The position numbers were made by a program, and so were the translations under genes. DNA of 64,000 nucleotides from contig NZ_CP036536.1 of the NCBI RefSeq assembly GCF_005222225.1, positions 3,186,001 to 3,250,000 of the forward strand, given 5' to 3'. The notes below the pieces were generated by a model that was not told where the DNA came from, made no database searches, and saw nothing but the letters and a program-made list of their open reading frames with translations. Of the stretch, positions 26,395-35,899 are shown in pieces. How positions within the stretch are numbered: position 1 is the stretch's first letter; the number at the start of each line of letters is the position of its first letter. Source of the DNA: Salinimonas lutimaris. Lineage in GTDB: Bacteria; Pseudomonadota; Gammaproteobacteria; Enterobacterales; Alteromonadaceae.

Positions 26395-27258
26395 TTATTC
26401 TAACTTGCCCGACTTACCTTTTAGCCCATCTATCAAGCCCCGCAGAACAAAATGTCCGCGTAACTTCCCATCTGGAAACCACCATCGGTTTACCAGCCAT
26501 CTGACTGGCAGAGCCAAGAGATTACGGCACTTCCAATAAAGTGGTACATGCCGCCGTCTGGAGAGGATAAGCACATTGCGCACCTGATAATAAAGTCTTA
26601 CTGGTGCGCCGCGTTTAAAGTTCAGTCCAAGTATCCGATGACGGCCGTCTCCCTGACGATGTTTCATTTTTACATTGCATGCCTGCAGCACATGAAACCC
26701 TTGACTCCGTGCCCGCCAACACCATTCATGATCCACGCCATCAATAAACAATAACGAGTCTTTTTTTCCAACCCTATGATAAGCCTCAACATTTATGATC
26801 ATTCCTGATGCAATGATTTGGCGAACGCTTTGCAGTTGGTCACAGATAGTATTTGGTTTGTGTATCTTTGCCTGAACAGTTTTGTCCATAAATTCACACA
26901 CGATCTGTGGACCAAGACAGGCGACCCGGTCCATTGTTTCCAGTGCGTAATAATAAGAATCTAGTAGAGCCTGTAAAAACTCTGTGGTCAGCTGACTATC
27001 CTGATCCAGAATCAGTACTGCCTCCGCCCCCTGTTCAATCAGTTTATCAATTCCCTGATTCTGGGCTTCAGCAATGCCTACGTTGGCCGGACAATGAAGA
27101 TAGGTTTTTTCTGTCAGTTCGAGCTGGGCACCGGTTAACGGCACCGGTGTGTTGTCCACCAGAATGACAGGGATATGCAAAGATTCCAGAGCAGATAGCA
27201 TGGCGTTTAAATGCGCTACCTGTGGATGATAAAGAATAATTACGGCGCCGACGGTCAA
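26395..27258 (-). CDS. Family 2 glycosyltransferase, rhamnosyltransferase-like
   Basis: A 287-residue GT-A type glycosyltransferase. The start VGAVIILYHPQVAHLNAMLS, the NVGIAEAQNQGI loop and the metal-binding LILDQDSQLT are typical of the RfbF/rhamnosyltransferase branch of family 2, which moves dTDP-rhamnose units. FIDGVDHEWCWRARSQGFHV is the acceptor-side conserved block. It overlaps the upstream glycosyltransferase by four bases. The rml genes at 34-38 kb would supply dTDP-rhamnose, which fits, but the donor is inferred. Confidence 0.83.
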   Translation of the reverse strand: MTVGAVIILYHPQVAHLNAMLSALESLHIPVILVDNTPVPLTGAQLELTEKTYLHCPANVGIAEAQNQGIDKLIEQGAEAVLILDQDSQLTTEFLQALLDSYYYALETMDRVACLGPQIVCEFMDKTVQAKIHKPNTICDQLQSVRQIIASGMIINVEAYHRVGKKDSLLFIDGVDHEWCWRARSQGFHVLQACNVKMKHRQGDGRHRILGLNFKRGAPVRLYYQVRNVLILSRRRHVPLYWKCRNLLALPVRWLVNRWWFPDGKLRGHFVLRGLIDGLKGKSGKLE

Positions 27259-28157
27259 TGTCTTACAATCTTTTCAAGTACTAAACGATCCAGTTTATAG
27301 GCCAGCCTGACCACCCTCGATGGCATCAGACGTAAGCATAATACACCGATTGCATAGGTAATGTTAACCACTGAATAACGACGTAATTTTTGCATAGCAA
27401 TAAAGCGGGCTCTGCACTCATTCAACGATTTTGTTAACCCTCTGCGTTTATAGAAATCATTCACCCGGCGAAACTCAAGGTGCTTCTCGCGCAAATTACG
27501 TATTACCATGCCCCTGGCCGCCAGAGAAATCCATAAGAAATAGTCCTGCGTATTTTGCAGCTCACTGTCATATCGCATATTTTGTTCAAACACCGAACGG
27601 CGCATGACTACGGTAGGATGATTCAATGTGCAGCGACGAGGTAAGGCCCGCACAATCACATGATGCGATGATGGCATGACCCGGGAGCCAACCTTCACGC
27701 CATGCTCATTGATTTCTGTCAGTGCGGTGCCCAGCACGTGCACTTCAGGGTGTGATTCAAGAAACTCAATCTGTTTTTCAAAACGTTCCGGCAGGCTGCG
27801 ATCGTCTGCATCCATCCGGAAAAAGTACTCACAGCGGGTGCCGCTCAGCATCCACTCAATGGCTTTATTCATGCTGGCTGCCAGCCCCGACTGACGGGAA
27901 TTTTGTGCAATCACAATTCGTGAGTCCTGCCCGGCAAACCGTAATAGCCGGCGCATAGCAACAGATGATACGTCACCATCGAGGATGATCAGAAAGGTAA
28001 ACGCCGTATAGGTTTGCTCAAGTACGCTCAGGATAGCCTGTTCCAGCCAGTCAGGATCGTCCTTGTGGTAGGTCGACATAGCGACCAGCGCGGGCGTGGT
28101 TACAGTCTGCTTTGGCGGAACAATAAAGCGAAATGAAAGGGGGTTGCTATCAGGCAC
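27255..28157 (-). CDS. Family 2 glycosyltransferase
   Basis: A 300-residue inverting glycosyltransferase. The N-terminal ALVAMSTYHKDDPDWLEQAI, the QTYTAFTFLIILDGD segment, the NSRQSGLAASMNKAIEWM loop and the FFRMDADDRSLPERFEKQIE block with the DADD metal site identify the GT-A fold, similar to amylovoran and capsule transferases. VRALPRRCTLNHPTVVMRRS is the second conserved region. The donor and acceptor cannot be read. It lies between wecA and the rhamnosyltransferase-like gene, overlapping the latter. Confidence 0.83.
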   Translation of the reverse strand: MPDSNPLSFRFIVPPKQTVTTPALVAMSTYHKDDPDWLEQAILSVLEQTYTAFTFLIILDGDVSSVAMRRLLRFAGQDSRIVIAQNSRQSGLAASMNKAIEWMLSGTRCEYFFRMDADDRSLPERFEKQIEFLESHPEVHVLGTALTEINEHGVKVGSRVMPSSHHVIVRALPRRCTLNHPTVVMRRSVFEQNMRYDSELQNTQDYFLWISLAARGMVIRNLREKHLEFRRVNDFYKRRGLTKSLNECRARFIAMQKLRRYSVVNITYAIGVLCLRLMPSRVVRLAYKLDRLVLEKIVRH

Positions 28158-28224
28158 AATCTGTCATGGCTGCGAAAAACGGTCTGCAATACTACACGAG
28201 TCAGCGCCAAAGGTTAACGGGCTT

Positions 28225-29283
28225 TTATATCACCCGTTTAAATTTGCGAATCATGCGCCAGATATTCTGAATAATATAACTGTATACGGTCAGCAGCGCG
28301 ATGAATCCAAGGAACATGACCCACTCAGGTACCATAAATACTTCGCCCAGCACACCTACCATGCAATACAGACTGCCCATAAACAAAATAGCAACCAGCG
28401 CCTGATTGGAGCTTAAGCCGGCGCGCATAAATATATTGTGCAGATGTTTGCGGTCCGGGCGTAACACAGACTGTCCTTTACGGGCCCGTCGATACATAAT
28501 CGCGGCCATGTCCATCAACGGAAGACCGATCAGCCAGACGGCAGTAATCGGACGAAATGCGGCTTCCACACCCTGGGCATGATCAACCAGAAGCCACACA
28601 ATGGTCAGGCCGACAAACATACTCCCCGCATCGCCCATAAAGATTTTATTACCCTTAAAACCTTTCCAGCTAAGATTAAAGGCCAGAAACGGCACAATGG
28701 CGGCGGCAATAATCAGCGGCTCCATAATGGCGCCCCCATTGCCGGTTGCCAGTAATAAGCCAACCACAAATAGCAGTACCACCAGGCTCATACCGCCAGC
28801 CAGTCCGTCGATGCCATCAATCATATTAAACGCGTTAATTACGCCTACCACGCATACGATGGTAAAGAAGTAGCCGGCCAGGCCCAGATCAACCTGCCCT
28901 AACCCGACAATATTGCCCAGTGACGTAATATAGTTTTGAGCGCTCCAGGCCATAATTGCAGCAACACCAAACTGACACATAAGACGGCCTTTGGCACTGA
29001 GCTCAAACCGATCATCCATCATGCCCAGTAAAACGATAAACGCAGAGGCAGTAAAAAACAGAGGGTTATTTTTCATCCACACATCGGTCACGATACTGGC
29101 CACCAGTACCGCCATGAAAATAGCTACACCACCGGTCAGCGGAACCATCCCGTGATGGCGCTTGCGTAGATTAGGCTGGTCCACCAGACCAAACTGATGG
29201 GCCAGCGGCGTCATCACAACCAATAGAATCAACGCTACAAAAAATGCAGTGAACAGCGGTATTAGTTGGAGGTAGTCGAACAT
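28225..29283 (-). CDS. wecA: Undecaprenyl-phosphate sugar-1-phosphate transferase, WecA type
   Basis: WecA-type enzymes move GlcNAc-1-phosphate (or a related sugar) from its UDP form to undecaprenyl phosphate, the first step of many O-antigens and capsules. The 352-residue polytopic protein has about eleven membrane segments and the family motifs: RKRHHGMVPLTGGVAIFMAV, MMDDRFELSAKGRL, NAFNMIDGIDGLAGG with the catalytic aspartates, KIFMGDAGSMFVGL, and RPDRKHLHNIFMRAG. It is the first gene of the minus-strand glycan set, divergent from the export genes. Confidence 0.88.
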   Translation of the reverse strand: MFDYLQLIPLFTAFFVALILLVVMTPLAHQFGLVDQPNLRKRHHGMVPLTGGVAIFMAVLVASIVTDVWMKNNPLFFTASAFIVLLGMMDDRFELSAKGRLMCQFGVAAIMAWSAQNYITSLGNIVGLGQVDLGLAGYFFTIVCVVGVINAFNMIDGIDGLAGGMSLVVLLFVVGLLLATGNGGAIMEPLIIAAAIVPFLAFNLSWKGFKGNKIFMGDAGSMFVGLTIVWLLVDHAQGVEAAFRPITAVWLIGLPLMDMAAIMYRRARKGQSVLRPDRKHLHNIFMRAGLSSNQALVAILFMGSLYCMVGVLGEVFMVPEWVMFLGFIALLTVYSYIIQNIWRMIRKFKRVI

Positions 29284-29606
29284 GTTATGAAAAATCCATT
29301 GCCAGCGGGTGTCTTACATGATGTGTAAAGACGCAAAAACTCTTTAGTAATCCGTTTAACAACAATATTGTTGAGTCCAGAACTCGTTATTATTAAGCGC
29401 ACATAGTGTGGGTGATATGGTTCTGGTATCGGTATAATAATAGACAATTCGGAAAGTGACTACCCTCTGACCACAAAATTTATTGAACTGTTTGATAAAT
29501 GATAAGACCAAATGGCAGGCTCAGACAGCCAGTATATTGCGGCTGCCAACAAGGTGAAATTTACATTTTATATGGTATGCTTAGCGCCAATTTGCATCTG
29601 GAATAG
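29284..29606. promoter_or_regulatory. Divergent control region of the polysaccharide locus
   Basis: No gene. This 323 bp region separates wecA (minus) from the export genes (plus). It holds a 14 bp perfect palindrome CAACAATATTGTTG (29360-29373), a consensus -10 TATAAT on the plus strand (29433-29438) without an obvious -35, and an extended -10 TGGTATGCT (29573-29581) closer to the first gene. I found no ops (GGCGGTAG) element for RfaH. Confidence 0.4.
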
Positions 29607-29621
29607 TTGAAAGTAACCCAA

Positions 29622-29987
29622 ATGTCATTCAAATATTTAGTGCTCGGGTCGCTGGGAGCGGCACTGGTCACATTAATCACCGGGTGCGCCTCAGCGCCCG
29701 GACCGGTCTCTGCGGATGTTCCTCTGGTACACGGAAATTATGCTTCGAATGTGGCCAGTGAACGCGCCGCTATCGCACCAGCGACGTCCATCGCGTATGG
29801 CCAGACAATTGATCTGGATGGCCTGACCTGGCAGATCGGCAAACCTTATCATTCTGCTGCGAAACAGTTGTGTCACCCGCTATATCCTGCTGCTCAGGAG
29901 CAGGCCACCACCACCGCCCCCACCTTACTATGTCAGGGCCCTGCTGGCTGGGTGAAGTATGCATCGGTGCTTAGCGTAGGAGCGTAA
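29622..29987 (+). CDS. Small lipoprotein at the head of the polysaccharide export genes
   Basis: A 121-residue protein with a lipoprotein signal (MSFKYLVLGSLGAALVTLIT, then GC), so Cys22 is probably acylated. The mature part has no family I recognise; it contains two Cys residues (in KQLCHPLYP and TLLCQGPAGW) that could form a disulfide. I chose ATG 29622; a TTG five codons earlier is possible. It directly precedes the KpsD-like exporter and is likely co-transcribed, which suggests a role in the outer membrane export step, but that is inference from position. Confidence 0.7.
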   Translation: MSFKYLVLGSLGAALVTLITGCASAPGPVSADVPLVHGNYASNVASERAAIAPATSIAYGQTIDLDGLTWQIGKPYHSAAKQLCHPLYPAAQEQATTTAPTLLCQGPAGWVKYASVLSVGA

Positions 29988-30005
29988 ACGCTGCGCTTAG
30001 TTCGA

Positions 30006-31877
30006 ATGAATAATTGGAAGAATTCAGTGAGTAATATCAGTAATAAATTGAAAGTAATGGCCGGGCTATTCCTGGCCTGTTTCTGTGTGGCCGGCGCACA
30101 GGCGCAAAGTCTTGCCGACCTGCAGCAGTTACGTGAGCAGGCACAGCAGCAACAATCTGGCGGCAATAGCGCAGCAGCCTCTTCAGCGCAGTCTGGCTCG
30201 ATGGGCAGTGTGTCTCCCATGCAGATGAGCGGTAGCCGTACTATCTCCAGTATGAATAATGGCCAGTCCAGTATGGGGCAGTATAGCAACTCATCAAGAG
30301 GCGGTATGACGCTGCCCGGTGAGCCGACTATTGATACGGTTTACCCGGTACAACAGCCAATGGAAAATCCGCCCTATGCGGCCAATCTGTTTATCGGAGG
30401 CTTTGAGTCTGAACGCGCAGACGGCCTGAATGATAACTATCTGATTGCACAGGGTGATAAAATCTCCATCTGGATGTGGGGCGCCGTCAACTTTTCTGAT
30501 GTTGTGACCGTCGATAACCAGGGCAATATTTTTATTCCGAATATCGGTCCGATTCATGTTGCTAATACCCCAGCCGGGTCAGTAAACAGCATGGTGACGG
30601 CAAAAATTAAACAGGTTTACACCAATGATGTCAGTGTCTATGTCAACCTGCTGACCTCAACACCGGTCTCCGTGTATATCAGTGGCCCGGTTCTGCGCCC
30701 TGGCCAGTATGCCGGGCAGGCATCTGACAGCGTACTGTATTTTCTTAAACGTGCCGGCGGTATTGATTTTCACCGCGGCAGCTTTCGCCAGATTGATGTA
30801 AAACGCGATGGTAAAGTTGTGGCCACAGCGGATTTATATGAGTTTCTGCGTACCGGTACCCTGCCTAACCTGTCATTTAAAGATGGCGATGTAATCATGG
30901 TGCGACCGGTCGGTTCCACGGTAATCGTTGAAAATGGCGCGCGTAACAGCTTTACGTTTGAGTTCAAAGAAGATGAACTCACCGGTGACATGCTGACCAA
31001 ATACGCCACGCCCAATGATTTCATCAACCATGTTTCGATTGCCGGTGTTCGCCATGGTCAACAATTTTCCCGTTATCTGAGCCTCGATGAATTTAGCGAC
31101 TACGGCCTGAAAGCCGGCGATACGGTTGAGTTTATCGATGACCATGAACAAAAGGTTTACCGCATCAATATTCAGGGAAGTCATACCGGCCCATCACAAA
31201 TCATGGTGGACAAAGGCACTCGCCTTAAAGAAGTACTGAATTATGTACAGGTGGACCCGAAAATTTCAGATGTCGACAACATCTACCTGCTACGTGAGAG
31301 CGTGGCAGAAAAACAACGGGAAATTATTGAGCGCTCGCTTCAACAGCTAGAACGCAGTGTATATACCGCGCCTGTTGGCTCAACCGGTGAAGGCGCGATC
31401 CGCGCTCAGGAAGCTCAGCTGGTGTCAGACTTTGTAGCCCGGGCCCGTGAAGTAGAGCCTCAGGGGAAAGTCGTGGTGTCAGAAAATGATCAGGTTGCCA
31501 ATGTTTTGTTGGAGCCTAACGACACCATTTTTGTGCCTGGTGTGACTGACCTGATTCAGATTGGCGGTGAAGTGATGCTGCCACAGGCAGTGGTTTACAA
31601 CCCTGATGCCACTGCAGCCGACTATATTGCCTGGGCCGGCGGATTCACCCAGCGGGCAGATGATGAACGCATTCTGGTTATCCGCAAAAACGGTCTGGTT
31701 GAGTTTGACAGCATTGCCGGTATTACCCGCTCCAGCAAAGAAGGTGAAGTAGATCTGAAACCGGGCGACCAGGTCATTGTGCTACCCGCCACTGATGCCA
31801 AAACATTGCAGGCAGTCAAAGATATCACCCAAATCATTTACCAGATTGCGGTGGCAGCCAACGTCGCGCTTGATTAA
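30006..31877 (+). CDS. KpsD/Wza-like polysaccharide export protein with SLBB domains
   Basis: An outer membrane or periplasmic polysaccharide export protein of 623 residues. A signal peptide (VMAGLFLACFCVAGAQA, residues 17-33) leads to a low-complexity Gln/Ser-rich segment, then the export domain (YLIAQGDKISIWMWGAVNFS, then VDNQGNIFIPNIGPIHVANT) and SLBB repeats (SVYISGPVLRPGQYAGQASD; IQIGGEVMLPQAVVYNPDAT). The KpsM/T/E-like genes that follow favour the KpsD type over Wza. ATG 30006 lacks a good ribosome binding site; a GTG at 30027 with GGAAG six bases upstream is an equally likely start and keeps the signal peptide. Confidence 0.85.
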   Translation: MNNWKNSVSNISNKLKVMAGLFLACFCVAGAQAQSLADLQQLREQAQQQQSGGNSAAASSAQSGSMGSVSPMQMSGSRTISSMNNGQSSMGQYSNSSRGGMTLPGEPTIDTVYPVQQPMENPPYAANLFIGGFESERADGLNDNYLIAQGDKISIWMWGAVNFSDVVTVDNQGNIFIPNIGPIHVANTPAGSVNSMVTAKIKQVYTNDVSVYVNLLTSTPVSVYISGPVLRPGQYAGQASDSVLYFLKRAGGIDFHRGSFRQIDVKRDGKVVATADLYEFLRTGTLPNLSFKDGDVIMVRPVGSTVIVENGARNSFTFEFKEDELTGDMLTKYATPNDFINHVSIAGVRHGQQFSRYLSLDEFSDYGLKAGDTVEFIDDHEQKVYRINIQGSHTGPSQIMVDKGTRLKEVLNYVQVDPKISDVDNIYLLRESVAEKQREIIERSLQQLERSVYTAPVGSTGEGAIRAQEAQLVSDFVARAREVEPQGKVVVSENDQVANVLLEPNDTIFVPGVTDLIQIGGEVMLPQAVVYNPDATAADYIAWAGGFTQRADDERILVIRKNGLVEFDSIAGITRSSKEGEVDLKPGDQVIVLPATDAKTLQAVKDITQIIYQIAVAANVALD

Positions 31878-31879
31878 TT

Positions 31880-32659
31880 ATGGTCAGCTTTAAAGATAAT
31901 TTAATTGCCTGGCGAAGAGTCATCTTCGCCTTGTTTTTGCGCGAGTTGCAGGGCAAGTTTAACGATAAGCTTGGCCTTGGCTGGGCGTTTTTCGAACCTT
32001 TTATCTTTATCTTCGGACTGTCATTTGCCCGAAGTTTTATTTCTGGTGACGAGGTTCATTCAATACCTATCCTGAACTTTATGATTATTGGGATGGTGTA
32101 TATTCAGTCATTTATGACGTGTCTTGGTTCTGTAAGTGGTTCTATCAAACGTAATAAACCCCTGTACGCATTTCGTCAGGTTCAACCGATGGCGTCCCTG
32201 ATTACATCAGCTCTTCTTGAATTCACAATAAAAGCCGGAGCAATCATTCTGCTGCTGTTAAGTGTTTACTTATTAAAGAAAGACTTTCAGGTAGATAATC
32301 CCTTACTCCTCATTTATTTGTATTTTTTACTGTGGACATTTTGCCTATCAATAAGTCTGATATTCGGAATAGCGGCTACCTACATCCCAGAAATAAATAA
32401 AATTAAAGGCCTTATTCAAAGACCAATTTTCTTTATTTCATGCACATTTTTTAGTTTACAGGATATTCCAAGAGAGCATTGGCACTATCTGGACTGGAAT
32501 CCTTTAGTGCACTTCATCGAACTGACACGATATGCCTGTTACCCTTCATACGGTAATTTAGGTGTGAGTATTTCATACATAACAGAAATTACTGTTATCT
32601 TTATATTTTTCGCACTGGCTCTATATCATCTTACCTGGAAAAAGGTATTGTCCCGATGA
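31880..32659 (+). CDS. kpsM: KpsM-like ABC-2 permease for polysaccharide export
   Basis: The inner membrane channel of an ABC-dependent capsule exporter, 259 residues with about six membrane segments. FALFLRELQGKFNDKLGLGW, then AFFEPFIFIFG, matches the ABC-2 capsule permease start, and the late FSLQDIPREHWHYLDWNPLV, then HFIELTR, is typical of KpsM/BexB. It overlaps kpsT by four bases. Base composition is visibly more AT-rich than the neighbours, especially over 32200-32650, a hint that this export cassette was acquired separately. Confidence 0.88.
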   Translation: MVSFKDNLIAWRRVIFALFLRELQGKFNDKLGLGWAFFEPFIFIFGLSFARSFISGDEVHSIPILNFMIIGMVYIQSFMTCLGSVSGSIKRNKPLYAFRQVQPMASLITSALLEFTIKAGAIILLLLSVYLLKKDFQVDNPLLLIYLYFLLWTFCLSISLIFGIAATYIPEINKIKGLIQRPIFFISCTFFSLQDIPREHWHYLDWNPLVHFIELTRYACYPSYGNLGVSISYITEITVIFIFFALALYHLTWKKVLSR

Positions 32660-33330
32660 TAAAAATTGAAAATCTAACAAAAAGTTACCCCAGCAAGATT
32701 GGCCCTCAGTATATTTTCAAGAATCTGAACTTTTCTTTTCCCACCGATAAAAATGTCGCCATCCTGGGAAGAAATGGTGCGGGTAAATCTACGTTATTCA
32801 GATTGCTGGCTAAAAGCGAATATCCTGATCGCGGCAGAGTACTGACTAATCGCTCTATGTCATGGCCGGTGGCGCTTCAAACCGGCATCCACCCGCAGAT
32901 GACTGGCCGAGAAAATGCACGATTTATAGGCAGAATTAATAATGTACGCTCGCTAGCTTCCTACGAAAATAGTGTACAGGAGTTTGCTGAGCTCAATAAA
33001 AAATTTGATTTACCGGTGAAAACATACTCATCAGGCATGCGGGCCAAACTAGTTTTTGCCTGTTGTATGAATATTGATTTTGATGTGTATCTGATTGATG
33101 AGGCCACATCGGTAGGCGATCCCCTATTCCGGCGCAAGGCTAAGGAAACGCTTAGAGAAAAAGCCAAAAATGCCGGGGTGATTATGGTGTCGCACGAGTT
33201 AGATCAGATTCGTGAATACTGCAGTTCAGCGGTGCTTATCGATAAGGGTAAGCTGACGTATTTTGAAGATTTAGAGGAAGGTATTGCCATTTACACAGGT
33301 GATAAAAATTCAGGAAAAGGTAAAAAATAG
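32656..33330 (+). CDS. kpsT: KpsT-like ATPase for polysaccharide export
   Basis: The nucleotide-binding subunit paired with KpsM, 224 residues. Walker A is ILGRNGAGKSTLFRLL (about 38-53), the signature is TYSSGMRAKLVFACCM, and Walker B is FDVYLIDEATSVGD, followed by the switch His in IMVSHELDQI. SGMRAKL and IDEATSVGD are characteristic of the KpsT/BexA/TagH branch. Starts inside the kpsM stop codon; its stop shares a base with the GTG of the next gene. Confidence 0.92.
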   Translation: MIKIENLTKSYPSKIGPQYIFKNLNFSFPTDKNVAILGRNGAGKSTLFRLLAKSEYPDRGRVLTNRSMSWPVALQTGIHPQMTGRENARFIGRINNVRSLASYENSVQEFAELNKKFDLPVKTYSSGMRAKLVFACCMNIDFDVYLIDEATSVGDPLFRRKAKETLREKAKNAGVIMVSHELDQIREYCSSAVLIDKGKLTYFEDLEEGIAIYTGDKNSGKGKK

Positions 33331-34448
33331 TGCTGAAGTCTACGCAAAAAAAACTAAAGCAGTTAACCAGTCACGCAGCACGGGTTTTTGCTGTAATCTG
33401 GGTAATTTATGGGGTATATCTGCTGTTGTGGGCTGCCCCTCAGTATGAAAGTCAGAGCCAGCTGATTATCAAAAAATCGGACGGCGGGAGTTCCTTTGAT
33501 CCGACATCATTAGTAATGGCGTCTGTGTCTGACGCGCCTTTATCTACTGATAGTGTTCTGGTAGAAGCTTTTATCAAATCTCAGGATATGTATGATTATC
33601 TCGTCGAGAATTATGCACTGAATAAAAATTACCAATCGGATCGGGCGGACTTTTTCAGTCGGCTAAGCAGCAGTGCATCTAAAGAGGCTAAATTTCAGTA
33701 TTTTCTGGACCATATCGAAGTTGAGGTTGATTCGTCTTCGGCTGTCATCACTTTGCGTACGCGAGGCTTTACCAGTGAGTTTGCCAATACACTGAATAAA
33801 GCCATCATTGAACACGCAGAAGACTTTATCAACAACATCAATAATGATCTGGCAAAATCTAAACTGGGCTTTGCCAAAGGCGAGCATGAACTCGTTGAAC
33901 AAAAGCTTAGTAAAGCCAAGCGAGACTTACTGGCTTTCCAGGCAAAATACAATGTACTGGATCCTACCGCTGAAGGCGCGGCGTCTCAGCAAATTGCATT
34001 TTCGATGGAAGCAACCCTGGCTCAAAAACAGGCAGAGTTGCGGGCGATGTCCTCTACGATGAGCGATCTGGCCCCGGAAATCCGGAATATTCGCCGCCAA
34101 ATCACTGCGCTGCAGGAAGCGGTCAGCAAGCAAAAAAACGAACTAAATTCTGGGGCTGTGTCTTCTAAAGACAATATTTCGATGACTGAGGTGATGGCCC
34201 AGTACAGCGATTTGCAAATTCAGCTACAACTCGCTATTCAGGCATATTCATCCTCATTGATAACGCTGGAAAATACCCGGGTTGAAGCCTATGAAAAGGT
34301 TCAGCATCTGGTGACCATCGAAAAACCAACGCAACCCGATTCCCACCAATACCCCGAAATCATTTATAATATGACCCTTTTTGGCGTTATTTTGTTTATG
34401 TTGTACGGTATTGGTCGAATTGTTATTGCAACCATCAAAGAATTATAA
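33330..34448 (+). CDS. kpsE: KpsE/BexC-like capsule export adaptor
   Basis: A 372-residue inner membrane and periplasmic adaptor. One membrane segment lies near residues 18-33 ([15 protein letters not shown]) and another near 348-366 ([15 protein letters not shown]), with a periplasmic region between them that includes a long coiled coil (about 170-310, e.g. [20 protein letters not shown]). This is the polysaccharide co-polymerase 3 layout that links the ABC exporter to KpsD. It starts with GTG overlapping the kpsT TAG, and the export order here is D-M-T-E. rmlA follows after eight bases. Confidence 0.87.
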   Translation: MLKSTQKKLKQLTSHAARVFAVIWVIYGVYLLLWAAPQYESQSQLIIKKSDGGSSFDPTSLVMASVSDAPLSTDSVLVEAFIKSQDMYDYLVENYALNKNYQSDRADFFSRLSSSASKEAKFQYFLDHIEVEVDSSSAVITLRTRGFTSEFANTLNKAIIEHAEDFINNINNDLAKSKLGFAKGEHELVEQKLSKAKRDLLAFQAKYNVLDPTAEGAASQQIAFSMEATLAQKQAELRAMSSTMSDLAPEIRNIRRQITALQEAVSKQKNELNSGAVSSKDNISMTEVMAQYSDLQIQLQLAIQAYSSSLITLENTRVEAYEKVQHLVTIEKPTQPDSHQYPEIIYNMTLFGVILFMLYGIGRIVIATIKEL

Positions 34449-34456
34449 GGAAGATT

Positions 34457-35341
34457 ATGAGTGAACGCGTAGGGATTATTCTTGCCGGTGGATCCGGCAC
34501 CCGTTTGCACCCATTAACTAAGGTCGTCAGCAAGCAGCTGATGCCGATTTACGATAAACCCATGATTTATTACCCGCTGTCTACTTTGATGCTGGCGGGG
34601 ATCAAAGAAATCCTGATCATTACCACTCCTGAAGAGCAGGGCCGGTTTATTGAACTGCTCGGCGATGGCAGTCAGCTTGGTATCAAGCTGGAATACGTGG
34701 CTCAGCCTTCGCCAGACGGTCTGGCGCAGGCCTTTATTCTGGGCGAAGAATTTATTAATGGTCGCCCATCGGCGCTGGTTCTGGGAGATAACATCTTCTA
34801 CGGCCATGACATGATGAAATCACTGCAACATGCCAACAACAATACGCGCAATGCGACCGTGTTTGGCTATCATGTTACTGACCCTGAGCGTTATGGTGTG
34901 GTCGACTTTGATCAGGATGGCAAAGCTATCAGCATTGAGGAAAAGCCGGCCAAACCCAAGTCCAGTTATGCGGTAACAGGCTTGTACTTTTATCCGCCCC
35001 AGGTTGTGGATATTGCCAAAGCAATTGAGCCCTCCCCTCGTGGCGAGCTTGAAATTACTGATGTCAACAATGTGTTTTTACAGCAGGAGTTGCTGGATGT
35101 TGAGGTCATGGGTCGTGGTTCAGCCTGGCTGGATACCGGCACTATCGACAGCCTGATGGATGCATCGAACTTTATTGCTGCCATTGAGAAACGTCAGGGT
35201 CTAAAAGTGTGTTGCCCTGAAGAAATTGCGTATCGTAAGGGGTTTATCAGTGCTGAGCAATTACAAGAACTGGCGAAACCACTGGTTAAGAGTGGTTATG
35301 GTAAATATCTTCTTCAAATATTAAGTGAAAACGTTTTTTAA
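34457..35341 (+). CDS. rmlA: Glucose-1-phosphate thymidylyltransferase
   Basis: RmlA joins dTTP and glucose 1-phosphate to dTDP-glucose, the first of four steps to dTDP-L-rhamnose. The 294-residue protein has [40 protein letters not shown], then [12 protein letters not shown] with the catalytic Asp and [29 protein letters not shown] ribosome binding site precedes ATG. It is followed two bases later by rmlC; together with rmlD and rmlB the set is complete. Confidence 0.96.
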   Translation: MSERVGIILAGGSGTRLHPLTKVVSKQLMPIYDKPMIYYPLSTLMLAGIKEILIITTPEEQGRFIELLGDGSQLGIKLEYVAQPSPDGLAQAFILGEEFINGRPSALVLGDNIFYGHDMMKSLQHANNNTRNATVFGYHVTDPERYGVVDFDQDGKAISIEEKPAKPKSSYAVTGLYFYPPQVVDIAKAIEPSPRGELEITDVNNVFLQQELLDVEVMGRGSAWLDTGTIDSLMDASNFIAAIEKRQGLKVCCPEEIAYRKGFISAEQLQELAKPLVKSGYGKYLLQILSENVF

Positions 35342-35343
35342 TC

Positions 35344-35889
35344 ATGCAAATTATTTCTACAGCAATTGACGATGTAAAAATCATCGAGCCGAAGGTATTT
35401 GGCGATGAGCGCGGCTTCTTTATGGAAACGTTCCGCGATAACTGGTTTCGTGAGCAGTGTGCCGATGTCACCTTTGTTCAGGACAACCGCAGCCGCTCAA
35501 AGCAGGGCATTTTGCGCGGCATGCATTACCAGCTGGAACAAACCCAGGGCAAACTGGTGTCTGTCACCGAAGGCGAGGTCTTTGATGTTGCCGTGGATAT
35601 GCGTAAAGACTCCTCAACCTACGGTAAGTGGGTGGGTGCACTGCTAAGCGCCCAGAATAAGCGTCAGCTTTGGGTGCCGGCCGGCTTTGCGCACGGATTT
35701 TATGTGACTACTCAGGTTGCCGAATTCAGCTACAAGTGTACTGATTATTACCATCCTCAGTCAGAAGTATCGCTGGCATGGGATGATCCGGCGGTGGGTA
35801 TTGAATGGCCGCTGGTTGATGGCCAGCTACCGTCGTTGTCAGATAAAGATACCAAAGGCTATGCCTTTGGTGATGCCCCTGCATTTTAA
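35344..35889 (+). CDS. rmlC: dTDP-4-dehydrorhamnose 3,5-epimerase
   Basis: RmlC epimerises C3 and C5 of the dTDP-4-keto sugar. The 181-residue cupin protein contains FGDERGFFMETFRDNWF, QDNRSRSKQGILRGMHYQ with the catalytic His, VAVDMRKDSSTYGKWVG, and WVPAGFAHGFYVTT. The length is normal for the family. It lies between rmlA and rmlD with gaps of 2 and 10 bases. Confidence 0.95.
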   Translation: MQIISTAIDDVKIIEPKVFGDERGFFMETFRDNWFREQCADVTFVQDNRSRSKQGILRGMHYQLEQTQGKLVSVTEGEVFDVAVDMRKDSSTYGKWVGALLSAQNKRQLWVPAGFAHGFYVTTQVAEFSYKCTDYYHPQSEVSLAWDDPAVGIEWPLVDGQLPSLSDKDTKGYAFGDAPAF

Positions 35890-35899
35890 GGCTGCCAGT

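Noticed and set aside
29400-29606. ops/JUMPstart element ahead of the polysaccharide export operon
   Set aside because: I looked for GGCGGTAG and found none in the leader; the GCGGTAG-like string near 30230 is inside the KpsD-like coding sequence.
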